64,000 nucleotides of DNA from Phaeobacter gallaeciensis DSM 26640 (GTDB taxonomy: Bacteria; Pseudomonadota; Alphaproteobacteria; Rhodobacterales; Rhodobacteraceae): contig NC_023137.1 in NCBI RefSeq assembly GCF_000511385.1, forward strand, positions 2,363,001 to 2,427,000, given 5' to 3'. This document shows positions 17,885 to 26,382 of the stretch, in pieces. Within the stretch, counting starts at the first letter, position 1; the number at the start of each line of letters is the position of its first letter. Under the pieces are notes generated by a model. That model saw only the letters and a list, made by a program, of their open reading frames with translations, was not told the DNA's origin and searched no databases. A program made the position numbers and the translations under genes.

Positions 17885-19630
17885 TTATCGCATCTCCTGC
17901 GCCGGTGTGACCCCAAGAATACCAAGACCGGCGGAAATGACAATGGAAACGGCTTTGGCCAGCGCCATTTTCGCATGTGTTGCAGATGGGTTGCTCTCGT
18001 TAACAAAACGTAAACCTTCGTTGGTTTTGCCGAGATGGTAGAGTCCGTGCAGCTCAGACGCGAGATCATAGAGGTAGAAGGCGACGCGATGCGGCTCATT
18101 GGTGCGGGCAGCAATTTCCACCAGACGCGGCCATTCCGCCAGCTTCTTGGCGACGGTCAACTGGGCGTCGTCCTGCAACAGCGTCAGATCCGCAGCGGCC
18201 AGCGTGGCGTCGTCGGTGGCGATCCCCGCCTCCGCCGCCTTGCGCAGGGTCGAGCAGATCCGCGCATTGGCGTATTGTACATAAAAGACCGGGTTGTCCT
18301 TGGACTGTTCCAGCGCCTTATCAAGGTCAAAGTCAAAGCCCTGATCGTTCTTGCGGGTGAGCAGCATGAAGCGGGTCACATCCGGCCCCACCGCATCCAC
18401 CACGTCGCGCAGGGTGACAAAGGTCCCTGCCCGTTTGGACATTTTGAATTCCTGACCGTCCTTGAACAGCTTCACCAGCTGGCAGAGCTTGATATCCAAG
18501 GGCACCTTGCCATCAGACAGGGCTGAGACGGCTGCTTTCATCCGCTTCACATAGCCGCCGTGGTCGGCGCCGAAGATGTCGATCAGCATGTCAAAGCCGC
18601 GTTCGACCTTGTCATAGTGATAGGCGATATCCGGTGCGAAATAGGTCCAGGCGCCATCGGATTTTTTCACCGGGCGGTCGACGTCATCACCATGTTCGGT
18701 GGATTTGAACAGGGTCTGTTCGCGTGGCTCCCAATCGGCAGGCTTCTTGCCCTTCGGCGGCTCTAGCACGCCCTCATAGATCAGGCCCTTATCATCCAGG
18801 CTTTTGAGCGCGGATTCGATCAGCCCGGTGCCGTAGAGGGATTTTTCCGAGAAGAACTTGTCCATCTGGATGCCGAGCGAGGCCAGATCGGCGCGGATCA
18901 GATCCATCATCGCATCAGTGGCGAAATTGCGGATCTCTTCCAGCCAGACATCCTCCGGCTGGTCCACATAGGCATCGCCAACCTTGTCCTTCAGCGCCTG
19001 ACCAACCGGGACGAGATAGTCACCGGGGTATGTGCCATCGACAAAAGCGACCTCTTGGCCGTGGGCCTCGAGGTAGCGCAGGTAGACCGAGCGCGCCAAC
19101 ACATCGACCTGACCGCCGCCATCGTTGATGTAATATTCGCGGGTGACGTCATAGCCGACAAAATCCAGCAGGCTGGCCAGCGCATCGCCAAACACGGCAC
19201 CACGGGTGTGGCCGACATGCAGGGGGCCGGTGGGGTTGGCGGAGACATATTCCACATTGACCCGCTTGCCCGCACCCATGTCGGAGCGGCCGAATTTGAT
19301 ATCCTCCGCCAGAACCGCCCCCAGCACCGATTGCCAGCTGCTGCGATCGAGACGTAGATTGAGGAAACCGGGGCCAGCCACCTCAGCCGAGGTGACGCGC
19401 GCGTCCGCGGCCAGTTTCCCTGCCAGCGCATCGGCGATATCGCGCGGCTTCATCTTGGCAGGTTTGGCCAGCACCATCGCCGCATTGGTTGCCATATCCC
19501 CATGCGCCGCATCGCGCGGCGGCTCTACCGCGACATTGGCAAAATCGAGCCCTTCGGGCAGCGCGCCTTCAGCAACCATTGCAGCAAGGCAATCAAGCAC
19601 GAGAGAGCGGATATCGGTAAAGAGGTTCAT
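17885..19630 (-). CDS. argS: Arginyl-tRNA synthetase
   Basis: A 581-residue class I synthetase charging tRNA-Arg. The N-terminal additional domain covers about residues 1-110. The HIGH-type motif appears as [16 protein letters not shown] near residue 130 and the KMSKS loop as [16 protein letters not shown] near residue 395. The anticodon-binding DALR domain ends in [29 protein letters not shown]. It is single-copy in style and length and lies upstream of the SPOR, nagZ and scpAB genes on the same strand. Confidence 0.97.
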   Translation of the reverse strand: MNLFTDIRSLVLDCLAAMVAEGALPEGLDFANVAVEPPRDAAHGDMATNAAMVLAKPAKMKPRDIADALAGKLAADARVTSAEVAGPGFLNLRLDRSSWQSVLGAVLAEDIKFGRSDMGAGKRVNVEYVSANPTGPLHVGHTRGAVFGDALASLLDFVGYDVTREYYINDGGGQVDVLARSVYLRYLEAHGQEVAFVDGTYPGDYLVPVGQALKDKVGDAYVDQPEDVWLEEIRNFATDAMMDLIRADLASLGIQMDKFFSEKSLYGTGLIESALKSLDDKGLIYEGVLEPPKGKKPADWEPREQTLFKSTEHGDDVDRPVKKSDGAWTYFAPDIAYHYDKVERGFDMLIDIFGADHGGYVKRMKAAVSALSDGKVPLDIKLCQLVKLFKDGQEFKMSKRAGTFVTLRDVVDAVGPDVTRFMLLTRKNDQGFDFDLDKALEQSKDNPVFYVQYANARICSTLRKAAEAGIATDDATLAAADLTLLQDDAQLTVAKKLAEWPRLVEIAARTNEPHRVAFYLYDLASELHGLYHLGKTNEGLRFVNESNPSATHAKMALAKAVSIVISAGLGILGVTPAQEMR

Positions 19631-19727
19631 GTCTGGCGTCCCATCTGTTCACCGTTGCGGATACCGAGGGGCAGCGGCAGGGTCAACAGGCTTGCGGGAT
19701 GCGGAAGGGTCGCGGGATGTGCCTGTG

Positions 19728-19772
19728 CGGAAAATTTCAATTTTCCGGTCAATTTTCTGGGTAAGAAAATTG
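19728..19772. repeat. Two tandem A/T-rich palindromes between the YciI gene and argS
   Basis: The first palindrome is CGGAAAATT-TC-AATTTTCCG (19728-19747); the second, 2 bp later, is CAATTTTCT with a 5-nt spacer and AGAAAATTG (19750-19772). Both share AATTTTC, so alternative pairings between them are also possible. They lie about 100 bp upstream of argS in an otherwise GC-rich region. Confidence 0.7.
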
Positions 19773-19835
19773 GGCGCGGCAGGCGGATGTGTGCCCGCTG
19801 TCCCCTAGGTCAGTAAGGCCCTGCAAGCTGCCGGA

Positions 19836-20165
19836 TCAGGCCACCGGCGCGTCACGCACCGGTAGGCGGCCCCAGCGGGTGATCTGGTAGCGGCGCAGGG
19901 AGGCCACGTAGTAGGGATCTTGCAGGATCAACCGTTCAACATCACCGCGCGTTTCAGCCTCCACGTTCCAGATTGCGCCGGGGAAATCCTGCTCGGGCCG
20001 CATCGCCAGCGCGCCGCCAATCTGCAACTCGGGATGGGCGCGCACAAAGGCGATATGGGCATCCCGGCGCAGCCGGTCCGCGCGGATCCGCGCCATCTCC
20101 GGCGCATCCTGAAAGGTGACGGTCCAATGTGTCAGGCCACTGGTTGTGGTGCCCGTGGGGATCAT
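19836..20165 (-). CDS. YciI-like (YCII domain) protein
   Basis: A 109-residue protein with the dimeric ferredoxin-like YCII fold. R-x-x-H-I-A-F (RRDAHIAFVRAH) gives the conserved histidine, and the pattern ends in LILQDPYYVASLRRYQITRW, close to the F-x-x-x-D-P-Y-x-x-x-G-L end of the family. Function of such proteins is usually unknown; they are small cytoplasmic proteins and possible enzymes. It has AGAGGG upstream of the ATG. Confidence 0.8.
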   Translation of the reverse strand: MIPTGTTTSGLTHWTVTFQDAPEMARIRADRLRRDAHIAFVRAHPELQIGGALAMRPEQDFPGAIWNVEAETRGDVERLILQDPYYVASLRRYQITRWGRLPVRDAPVA

Positions 20166-20277
20166 GGCGCCCTCTTGCGGTTTGCGGCTGTGTCCTGCCT
20201 ATCAAACCGCATCGCGCCCGCCCGACGATAGTGCCAGTTGGCATCAGCGATACCGCCAGTCGCAGCGCAGCCCGTGC

Positions 20278-21459
20278 CTATTCCCCCGCGCGCAGGTCGG
20301 CAGCAGCGGCGGCGGCCTCAGCCGGGAACAGGCGGCGGTGTTCCTGCAACGCAAAACGGTCGGTCATGCCCGCGATATAATCCGACACGATCCGGGCCAG
20401 CGCGGTTTCATCTGCGGCGGCAGCGATATCGCCCTGCCAGCGGGCGGGCATCTCCTCAGGGTGGTTGAGGAAATGAGGAAACAGCGCCTCGACCACCTTG
20501 GAGACCTCGGCGCGTTTGCGCATCACGCTGGGCGCGCGATACATGCGGGTAAAGAGGAAGGCGCGGATGTCCTTCAGATCGGCCCAGAGCGCATCGGAGA
20601 ATACCACCACAGGTGCTCCGAGGGAGCGCACATCCTCGACACTGCGGGCACCACTGGCAGCCAGGCGACGTCGTGCGCCGTCGATCACGTCGCTGACCAT
20701 CACGCCAAAGACCCGGCGCAGCGCCTCATGCCGGCGGCGGCGCGTATCCAGACCGGGATAGCGACTGTCCACCGCATGATAGGCGGCCCCGATCACCGGC
20801 AGGTCCATGATATCCGCATCGGTGAACAATCCGGCGCGCAACCCGTCGTGCAGATCGTGGTTGTTATAGGCGATGTCATCGGCCAGTGCCGCCACCTGTG
20901 CCTCCGCACTCGCATGGGTGTGCAGTTCCAGATCCACCGCCGCATTGCATTCGGCCAGCGCCCAAGGCAGATCGCCCACCACCGGGCCATTGTGTTTGGC
21001 GATGGCTTCCAGCGTCTCCCAGGTGAGGTTCAGCCCGTCGAACTCAGCATAGTGCCGTTCCAGCGAGGTGACGATGCGAATGGCCTGCGCGTTGTGATCA
21101 AAGCCGCCATAGGGCGCCATCAGCGCATGCAGCGCATCCTCACCGGTGTGGCCAAAGGGCGTGTGCCCCAGATCATGGGCCAGCGCCACCGCTTCGGTCA
21201 GCTCCTGATTGAGGCCAAGCGCGCCCGCGATGGTGCGGGCCACCTGCCCCACCTCAATGGAATGAGTGAGCCGGGTGCGATAATTGTCGCCCTCATGTTC
21301 GACAAAGACCTGTGTCTTGTGTTTCAGCCTGCGAAAGGCGCTGGCGTGGATGATCCGGTCACGGTCGCGCTGGTAAGGGGAGCGGAAGTTGCTTTCCTCT
21401 TCCGGGATCTGGCGACCACGGCTGCGGTCCGGCATGGTCGCGTAAGGCGCGTAGGTCAC
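20278..21459 (-). CDS. dgt: Deoxyguanosinetriphosphate triphosphohydrolase-like protein
   Basis: A 393-residue HD-domain dNTPase that cleaves dNTPs to deoxynucleoside and triphosphate. The metal site is complete: RLTHSIEVGQVART gives the first histidine, and VALAHDLGHTPFGHTGE gives the HD pair. IPEEESNFRSPYQRDRDRIIHASAFRRLKHKTQVF is the conserved N-terminal block. Translation is proposed to start at GTG 21459, which has GGGGAA eight bases upstream, whereas the ATG at 21435 has no ribosome site. It is divergent from the erpA-like gene. Confidence 0.93.
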   Translation of the reverse strand: MTYAPYATMPDRSRGRQIPEEESNFRSPYQRDRDRIIHASAFRRLKHKTQVFVEHEGDNYRTRLTHSIEVGQVARTIAGALGLNQELTEAVALAHDLGHTPFGHTGEDALHALMAPYGGFDHNAQAIRIVTSLERHYAEFDGLNLTWETLEAIAKHNGPVVGDLPWALAECNAAVDLELHTHASAEAQVAALADDIAYNNHDLHDGLRAGLFTDADIMDLPVIGAAYHAVDSRYPGLDTRRRRHEALRRVFGVMVSDVIDGARRRLAASGARSVEDVRSLGAPVVVFSDALWADLKDIRAFLFTRMYRAPSVMRKRAEVSKVVEALFPHFLNHPEEMPARWQGDIAAAADETALARIVSDYIAGMTDRFALQEHRRLFPAEAAAAAADLRAGE

Positions 21460-21558
21460 TAATCTTTTCCCCGGTCAATCTTGTCCCTTTGGCGTCACCT
21501 TTCTATATTATGGTCTCTGCTGCAACACGGCAGTGATCACCTCATTGGGAGACCAGAG

Positions 21559-21882
21559 ATGCAATTGCCCCCGAAAGTGACTGAGCGTGCCTTTGCCCGG
21601 CTGGCCGAGATTGGCGCCGCTGACCAAGGTCAGGCGCTGCGCGTGGCTGTCGAAGGTGGTGGCTGTTCCGGCTTTCAATATGAGATCGCGCTGGATGCCC
21701 CGCAGGCCGATGATCTGATCCTTGAAGGTCAGGGCCAGAAAGTTGTGGTGGATGAAGTCTCATTGCCGTTTCTGGAGAACGCAGTGATTGACTTCACCGA
21801 AGAGCTGATCGGCGCGCGGTTTGTGATCAACAACCCCAACGCCACCTCCAGCTGCGGCTGCGGCACCTCATTTTCGATGTAG
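21559..21882 (+). CDS. erpA: Iron-sulfur cluster insertion protein (HesB/IscA/ErpA family)
   Basis: A 107-residue A-type carrier that hands Fe-S clusters to apo-enzymes. It has the three invariant cysteines: Cys36 in GGGCSGF, and Cys99 and Cys101 in SSCGCGTSF. Overall it resembles ErpA, but IscA-like assignment is also possible. ATG 21559 has GGGAGA upstream and gives the usual length; a longer frame from 21481 adds 26 unrelated residues. An 11-bp tandem duplication spans its stop codon. Confidence 0.88.
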   Translation: MQLPPKVTERAFARLAEIGAADQGQALRVAVEGGGCSGFQYEIALDAPQADDLILEGQGQKVVVDEVSLPFLENAVIDFTEELIGARFVINNPNATSSCGCGTSFSM

Positions 21883-21894
21883 CTTCGATGTAGC
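21873..21894 (+). repeat. 11-bp tandem duplication across the erpA stop codon
   Basis: TTCGATGTAGC occurs twice head to tail. The first copy contains the ATG-TAG end of the coding sequence; the second lies just beyond it and is out of frame. Confidence 0.8.
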
Positions 21895-22100
21895 GAAACA
21901 GACGCTGCAAGGGCGGTGTGCACCCGCTAATGCAACCATCTAACTGTCCGTCAATTGGGAACTTTCTCAGAGATGCGCGCGTTCTTTTGGTGAGCGGGCG
22001 TCCACAGATACTATCCGCCCTTCGTCGATCCGGTCCCGCCGTTTCACGATAGCGGCGGGCGCGCCGATCCTGATTGAAGCTCTATCTGGCGAGGTGCGCA

Positions 22101-22619
22101 GTGTTTGTCGAAGATATTCTGAGTGATTTTCTATTAAGATCGGCGCTCTTGTCGTCCATCGGGATCGTATGGGTGATTGTGGTCGTGAGGCTGGTGGGTC
22201 TGCGTGCCTTCTCAAAAATGACTGCGTTTGATTTTGTCGTGACCGTGGCCATCGGTTCCCTTCTGGCCGGGGCGAGCCAGGCGACCTCCTGGACCTCTTT
22301 TGGGCAATCGGCACTGTCCATCGGAACGCTGCTTTGCGTGCAATACGTCGTGGCGCGGCTGCGACAATCCTCCGAGAGATTTAAGGCCGCAGTGCAGAAC
22401 ACGCCTGTCATGCTGATGCGCGACGGCGACATCTTATATGGCGCGCTTGCGGCGACACGTGTCTCTGAAGATGATTTGATGGCCAAGCTTCGCGAGGCGA
22501 ATGTTCTGTCGTTTTCGCAGGTGCGTGCGGTGGTTTTGGAAACCACGGGTGACATTTCAGTTCTGCATGGCGACGCCCTCGAGTCACGGCTGATTGCGGG
22601 GGTTGAAGTGCCCTCCTGA
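22101..22619 (+). CDS. DUF421/YetF family membrane protein
   Basis: A 172-residue protein with two or three N-terminal membrane helices followed by a soluble DUF421 domain. The family hallmark is seen in R-L-x-G-L-R-A-F-S-K-M-T-A-F-D-F-V-V-T-V-A-I-G-S near residues 30-55. The soluble part has RDGDILYGALAATRVSEDDLMAKLRE and then VRAVVLETTGDISVL, as expected. The biochemical function of the family is not established. The GTG at 22101 is preferred because GCGAGG lies upstream; a TTG at 22074 has no ribosome site. The gene ends 8 bp from the convergent 420-residue protein gene. Confidence 0.82.
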   Translation: MFVEDILSDFLLRSALLSSIGIVWVIVVVRLVGLRAFSKMTAFDFVVTVAIGSLLAGASQATSWTSFGQSALSIGTLLCVQYVVARLRQSSERFKAAVQNTPVMLMRDGDILYGALAATRVSEDDLMAKLREANVLSFSQVRAVVLETTGDISVLHGDALESRLIAGVEVPS

Positions 22620-22627
22620 GAGCCCTC

Positions 22628-23890
22628 CTATTGGGCGTGACGCGTCAGGCTGATACCATCGGGCCTGATGCGGCGAGCCGGGTCCGTGGCTTCTCCCCGC
22701 CTGCTGAAGATACGCCAGAATGACTCAAACTCAGGCGTGCTCAACTTTAGCTTGAGCAACTGGTCCGCCGCCTCCTGCCCCCAGCACTCCGCTATATGCC
22801 TGACAGCGGCCTCCCAATGACCTGCAGCTGATCGATGAGCATCGCTACCATTCTCTATCAACCAAAGAGACAGGGGGCGCAGCAGGCTCTGCACTGGCGG
22901 GGCGGCGATATGGATTGCGCCCCCAGCCCCGGCCTGCAAGCTGGCAGTACCCGCTGTCAGCGGCTGCGCTGCTGATGCGCGTATCTGCCACCACCATACT
23001 GCGACAAAATACGCATGATAGTCATCCATATGCCCGTAAAACCCATCCGGCGTAGTGACGAAGCCCTCCGAGGCGCGCGTCAGGGCCTGCTCCCACAGGG
23101 ATGGCGGCGCGACACCGCAATAGCGCAGCGCGATGCAGATTTCAGACAGGAGATCCAGATCCTGATCCAGGCAGGCCAGAAGCCCCGCGTAAGTCAGGCT
23201 GCGCTGCACCGCGCCGTCCAGCCCCGGATCGCGGCGACCATAGTCGGAGAGGTAGAACACGATATGGGTCAGCTCATAAGCGGCCTTGCGATTGGGAATA
23301 GCGAAGGTCTGGCTACGACGGGCAAACCGGCGCAGCCTGTCATCAAGCCCCGGATCCATCGGCAGCGCAATACCGCGCCGCGCCAAGAGCTGCCGTGCCT
23401 CGGCCCGTTGCAGGTCCGACATTTCTGCCTCGACCAGCCCCTGATGGGCCACCCAATGGGTCAGTTCCGCCGCACGTATGTTGGACTCTATGTGACCGGT
23501 CCCGATCAGGTCCTCGTAATCGAGACAGATCGACAGGATAAACCGATAGTATTGCGGGAAAAACCGCAGCTGCCGTGCGGCGCGGTCGTAAAACGGGCGC
23601 AGGGGAGACAGGGTTGCCTCATCCCAAAAATCCCCTGCGCTCGCGCCTCCCCCGGCCTGCTGCTGCATCACTCGAAGGAGGCTCAACAGCTCCGCATTCT
23701 CTTTCAGCCAATAGACATCCTGAGGCTGCCGCCGGTGGCGGGCAAAACTTTCTACCCAGGGGGCAACTGCACCAGCCGCAGAAAGCCCCGGTCCAGTTGG
23801 GGGCTGATGTCTGGGGTGCGTGCCAATGCCGGCGCGACGGGCTTTGCTACGGCCCGCTCCGGGATGTGTGAAAGGCAGGATGACAGTCAT
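22628..23890 (-). CDS. Unrecognised 420-residue helical protein next to the LFSSGS peptide gene
   Basis: I do not recognise a family. The protein looks soluble and mostly helical, without signal peptide or membrane helices. Notable stretches are LRFFPQYYRFILSICLDYEDL (aromatic-rich) near residue 120, AAYELTHIVFYLSDYGRRDPG with a possible catalytic or metal histidine near 230, and GFYGHMDDYHAYFVAVWWW near 310, rich in histidine and aromatic residues. The C-terminal third has the short leucine-rich helix KLKLSTPEFESFWRIF. The ATG at 23890 is preferred to frames running to 23995. The 78-residue repeat peptide gene lies 70 bp upstream on the same strand with a hairpin between them, so they probably form one transcription unit. 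Confidence 0.7.
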   Translation of the reverse strand: MTVILPFTHPGAGRSKARRAGIGTHPRHQPPTGPGLSAAGAVAPWVESFARHRRQPQDVYWLKENAELLSLLRVMQQQAGGGASAGDFWDEATLSPLRPFYDRAARQLRFFPQYYRFILSICLDYEDLIGTGHIESNIRAAELTHWVAHQGLVEAEMSDLQRAEARQLLARRGIALPMDPGLDDRLRRFARRSQTFAIPNRKAAYELTHIVFYLSDYGRRDPGLDGAVQRSLTYAGLLACLDQDLDLLSEICIALRYCGVAPPSLWEQALTRASEGFVTTPDGFYGHMDDYHAYFVAVWWWQIRASAAQPLTAGTASLQAGAGGAIHIAAPPVQSLLRPLSLWLIENGSDAHRSAAGHWEAAVRHIAECWGQEAADQLLKLKLSTPEFESFWRIFSRRGEATDPARRIRPDGISLTRHAQ

Positions 23891-23912
23891 GGATCTTGCA
23901 CCAATGCGGGGT

Positions 23913-23936
23913 TTGCGCCCCGGTCGCAGGGCGCAA
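23913..23936 (-). terminator. Hairpin between the LFSSGS peptide gene and the downstream gene
   Basis: Perfect 8-bp arms (TTGCGCCC / GGGCGCAA) with an 8-nt loop lie in the 70-bp space between the two genes. No U run follows, so it would act as a partial attenuator or an RNA-stabilising hairpin, as is often seen between a small abundant product and a larger downstream gene. Confidence 0.5.
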
Positions 23937-23960
23937 TCTGGAAGGTCGGTTCGTCGAAGA

Positions 23961-24197
23961 TCAGCTGCCGGAGGAGAACAGCCCGGTTGCAGCACCGCTG
24001 GTCATGGCGCGATCCGCGCGGGGCGCTGAGCCGGAGGAAAACAGCGAGGCTCCGGCGCCTTCGATCATGTCACCGCGGCTGTCGTGATTGAGCGAGCCAG
24101 AGGAAAACAGCTCGGCCCCATGACCGCTGTGAACGTCGGTCTCTGGCATTGTCAGTTGCGGTGCCACGGTCTGGCGGCGCTGTGTGGATGTGGTCAT
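23961..24197 (-). CDS. 78-residue peptide with three LFSSGS motifs, possible modified-peptide precursor
   Basis: The start at 24197 has GGGAGA upstream. The first 25 residues are polar and leader-like. Then LFSSGS appears at residues 30-35, 52-57 and 73-78, each preceded by a Gly/Ala-rich stretch (GHGAE, GAGAS, GAATG) and separated by charged spacers containing HDSRGD and PRADR. The last copy forms the exact C terminus. The motif is also conserved at the DNA level in all three copies. The layout (leader, repeated identical core, variable spacers) is that of a multi-core ribosomal peptide precursor, but no known class matches and serines, not cysteines, dominate. It could equally be a repeat-containing surface or scaffolding peptide. 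Confidence 0.7.
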   Translation of the reverse strand: MTTSTQRRQTVAPQLTMPETDVHSGHGAELFSSGSLNHDSRGDMIEGAGASLFSSGSAPRADRAMTSGAATGLFSSGS

Positions 24198-24583
24198 GGA
24201 TCGTCTCCCGTTTCTGGTGAAAAACACCCGCCGACGATTGACACGGAAAGCCTGCTCCACAACACGAAAGCACGCCTTTTAGTTGTTTTTACGATGGCGA
24301 AACCGATGAGCTTTGCGCGGCAGCCACCTGATCAGGAAGCAAATAAGCCGCTTCTGCACAGGATAACCACAGAGCTGTCCACACCCCCAGCCATACAAAG
24401 CCCGGACAGATCGCTTGTCTGTCTCCTTGCAACGCTGCAAACCGGGTGTCGCGCGGCTTTGCGATATGCCGCTTTTCGATGGTGATGATTCGGCAAGACG
24501 TCCCGGCGCGCCCTTGCCCCCTCGCCCGGATTGGGCGATAGATCAGGCACCCCACCCCGGGTCACAGAGGCAGGAGACCGGAT
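24198..24583. other. 386-bp intergenic region between divergent peptide and xth genes
   Basis: No convincing gene is seen; an 88-codon minus-strand frame at 24289-24555 has no ribosome site and no recognisable domain. The region must hold the promoters of both the peptide gene (minus) and xth (plus), but I cannot place them with confidence. Confidence 0.4.
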
Positions 24584-25390
24584 ATGAAAATCGCCACCTT
24601 CAACATCAACGGCATCAAGGCCCGTATCAACGCGTTGCCGGAGTGGCTGGATGAGGCGCAGCCTGATGTGGTGGTGCTCCAGGAGATCAAATCCGTTGAT
24701 GAGGCCTTCCCACGCGAGCTGTTCGAGGACCGGGGGTATAATGTCGAAACCCACGGTCAGAAGAGCTTTAACGGGGTGGCAATCCTGTCGAAACTGCCGC
24801 TGGAGGACGTGCGGCGCGGGCTGCCCGGTGATGACAACGACGAACAGGCCCGCTGGATCGAGGCCACGGTGGTGGGAAAGCAGGCAATCCGCATCTGCGG
24901 GCTGTACCTGCCCAATGGCAACCCGGTTGAGCTGGACACGGAGGGCCAGCCGGTCGAAGGCGGCAAATACGCCTATAAACTGGCCTGGATGGAGCGGCTG
25001 CGGCAGCGGGCAAAAGATCTGCTGGCCGAGGAAATGCCCGCGCTGATGGCCGGGGATTACAACATCATCCCACAGGCCGAAGATGCCAAGACCCCGGAGG
25101 CCTGGAAAGACGATGCGCTGCACCGCCCCGAAAGCCGAGCGGCGTTTCAGCGGATCATGGCGCTCGGTTTTACCGAGGCGTTTCGTGCGCGGCATCAGGG
25201 GCCGGGGCATTATTCATTCTGGGACTATCAGGCCGGCGCCTGGAATCGCAACAATGGCATCCGCATCGACCATTTCCTGCTCAGCCCGCAGGCCGCCGAC
25301 CTGCTGCGTGACTGCCAGATCGACAAGGATGTGCGCGGTCGTGACAAGCCATCAGACCACGTGCCGGTCTGGGTCGATCTGGATCTGTGA
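24584..25390 (+). CDS. xth: Exodeoxyribonuclease III
   Basis: A 268-residue AP endonuclease/exonuclease of the XthA family, acting in base excision repair. The active-site blocks are MKIATFNINGIKARI with the first metal asparagine, VVVLQEIK with the metal-binding glutamate, MAGDYNIIPQAEDAK with Asp and Asn, and PSDHVPVWVDL with the catalytic Asp-His. It has GGCAGGAGA upstream of ATG. The length is standard. Confidence 0.95.
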   Translation: MKIATFNINGIKARINALPEWLDEAQPDVVVLQEIKSVDEAFPRELFEDRGYNVETHGQKSFNGVAILSKLPLEDVRRGLPGDDNDEQARWIEATVVGKQAIRICGLYLPNGNPVELDTEGQPVEGGKYAYKLAWMERLRQRAKDLLAEEMPALMAGDYNIIPQAEDAKTPEAWKDDALHRPESRAAFQRIMALGFTEAFRARHQGPGHYSFWDYQAGAWNRNNGIRIDHFLLSPQAADLLRDCQIDKDVRGRDKPSDHVPVWVDLDL

Positions 25391-25470
25391 GGCGCTGGGC
25401 AGCATCTCGGCGCTAACAGTTGCCAGACTGCCGGAATTCGTGTTCGCTTACATCATGTAGGGAGATCACG

Positions 25471-26292
25471 ATGGATTACGCGGCTTTCAGGACGGGCGAA
25501 CGTGATGGCTGGTCATCACGCGCCGGGTTTTACGCGGATGCGACGGCCCGGGCGACGCTTCAGACCATTCCCAAGCTTCTCGACCATGCGCAACTGTTTC
25601 CCGGTGCGCGCGTCCTCGATGCGGGCTGCGGCCCTGGCTATGTCGCGGCCAGCGCGAAATTACTAGGTGCAAGAGTAGAGGGCATCGACTTCTCAGAGGG
25701 TATGGTTCAGCAGGCCAAAACCCAGTTCCCGGATATTCAATTCTCACTCGCGGATGTAGAGAATTTACCGGCACCAGACGGCAGTTTCGACGCGGTGCTG
25801 AGCAATATTGTACTGTTCCATGTTACTGATCCAGCGCGGGCAATGTCCGAGGCCCGGCGAGTTCTCGTACCCGGTGGCCGGTTTGTCTTCAGCCAGTGGC
25901 TGGGGCCGGATCGCTCGGAATGCTACCGGCTTTTGTTCGACGTGCTGAGCCGTCATGCCGATATGTCGCGCGCCGATCCCGCCCCAAACGCATATGTTTT
26001 ATCGGACAAAACACAGGTCACCGAGATGATGGAACAGGCAGGATTTACGGACATCAGAGCCGATGTTGTGCAGAATGTTCTGCATGCCCCCGGCCCCAGT
26101 TTCTTTGATTTCTTCATGCGGTTTGGAGTGCGCGTTCCGCTTATATTGGAGCGTCAAGAGCCTGCAATCCAGACCGCAATCCGGCAGGAGATCGACGAGG
26201 CGACGGCCCCATACCTAAAGGGCGAAACCTATAAGATACCGATGCCAAGCATCGTATTCTCCGCTCAGACCGGAGCCCTATCTGGGGTTTGA
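25471..26292 (+). CDS. Class I SAM-dependent methyltransferase
   Basis: A 273-residue methyltransferase of the UbiE/Methyltransf_11 type. Motif I is RVLDAGCGPGYVAASA (about 47-62), with the acidic end of strand 2 in VEGIDFSEGM and motif II in GSFDAVLSNIVLFHV. The post-core region RFVFSQWLGPDRSE is typical of small-molecule enzymes. The substrate cannot be assigned. ATG 25471 follows TAGGGAGATCACG and is preferred to an upstream frame from 25420. It converges with the flavin monooxygenase gene. Confidence 0.82.
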   Translation: MDYAAFRTGERDGWSSRAGFYADATARATLQTIPKLLDHAQLFPGARVLDAGCGPGYVAASAKLLGARVEGIDFSEGMVQQAKTQFPDIQFSLADVENLPAPDGSFDAVLSNIVLFHVTDPARAMSEARRVLVPGGRFVFSQWLGPDRSECYRLLFDVLSRHADMSRADPAPNAYVLSDKTQVTEMMEQAGFTDIRADVVQNVLHAPGPSFFDFFMRFGVRVPLILERQEPAIQTAIRQEIDEATAPYLKGETYKIPMPSIVFSAQTGALSGV

Positions 26293-26298
26293 CAGACA

Positions 26299-26382
26299 TC
26301 AATCCACGGGCTGTGTCTCAGCGAGTATTGCTGACAGTTCCGCCATGGCCTTGCCATAGGTCGCCACCTCAGCGTTGGTATT
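26299..26382 (-). pseudogene. In-frame C-terminal tail of the monooxygenase, cut off by an amber codon
   Basis: After the TAG at 26383-26385 the same frame stays open for 27 more codons to a TGA at 26299, spelling NTNAEVATYGKAMAELSAIL and a short acidic end, with codon use like a real gene. A single change from TGG to TAG would explain it. I infer that the ancestral protein was 28 residues longer. Confidence 0.55.

Noticed and set aside
20116..21462. 448-codon plus-strand open frame
   Set aside because: Opposite dgt and the YciI gene; both of those have clear family motifs.
24289..24555. 88-codon minus-strand frame upstream of the LFSSGS peptide gene
   Set aside because: No ribosome site, no domain and unusual composition; kept as intergenic.
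24332..25210. 292-codon minus-strand open frame
   Set aside because: Antisense to exonuclease III; no domain.
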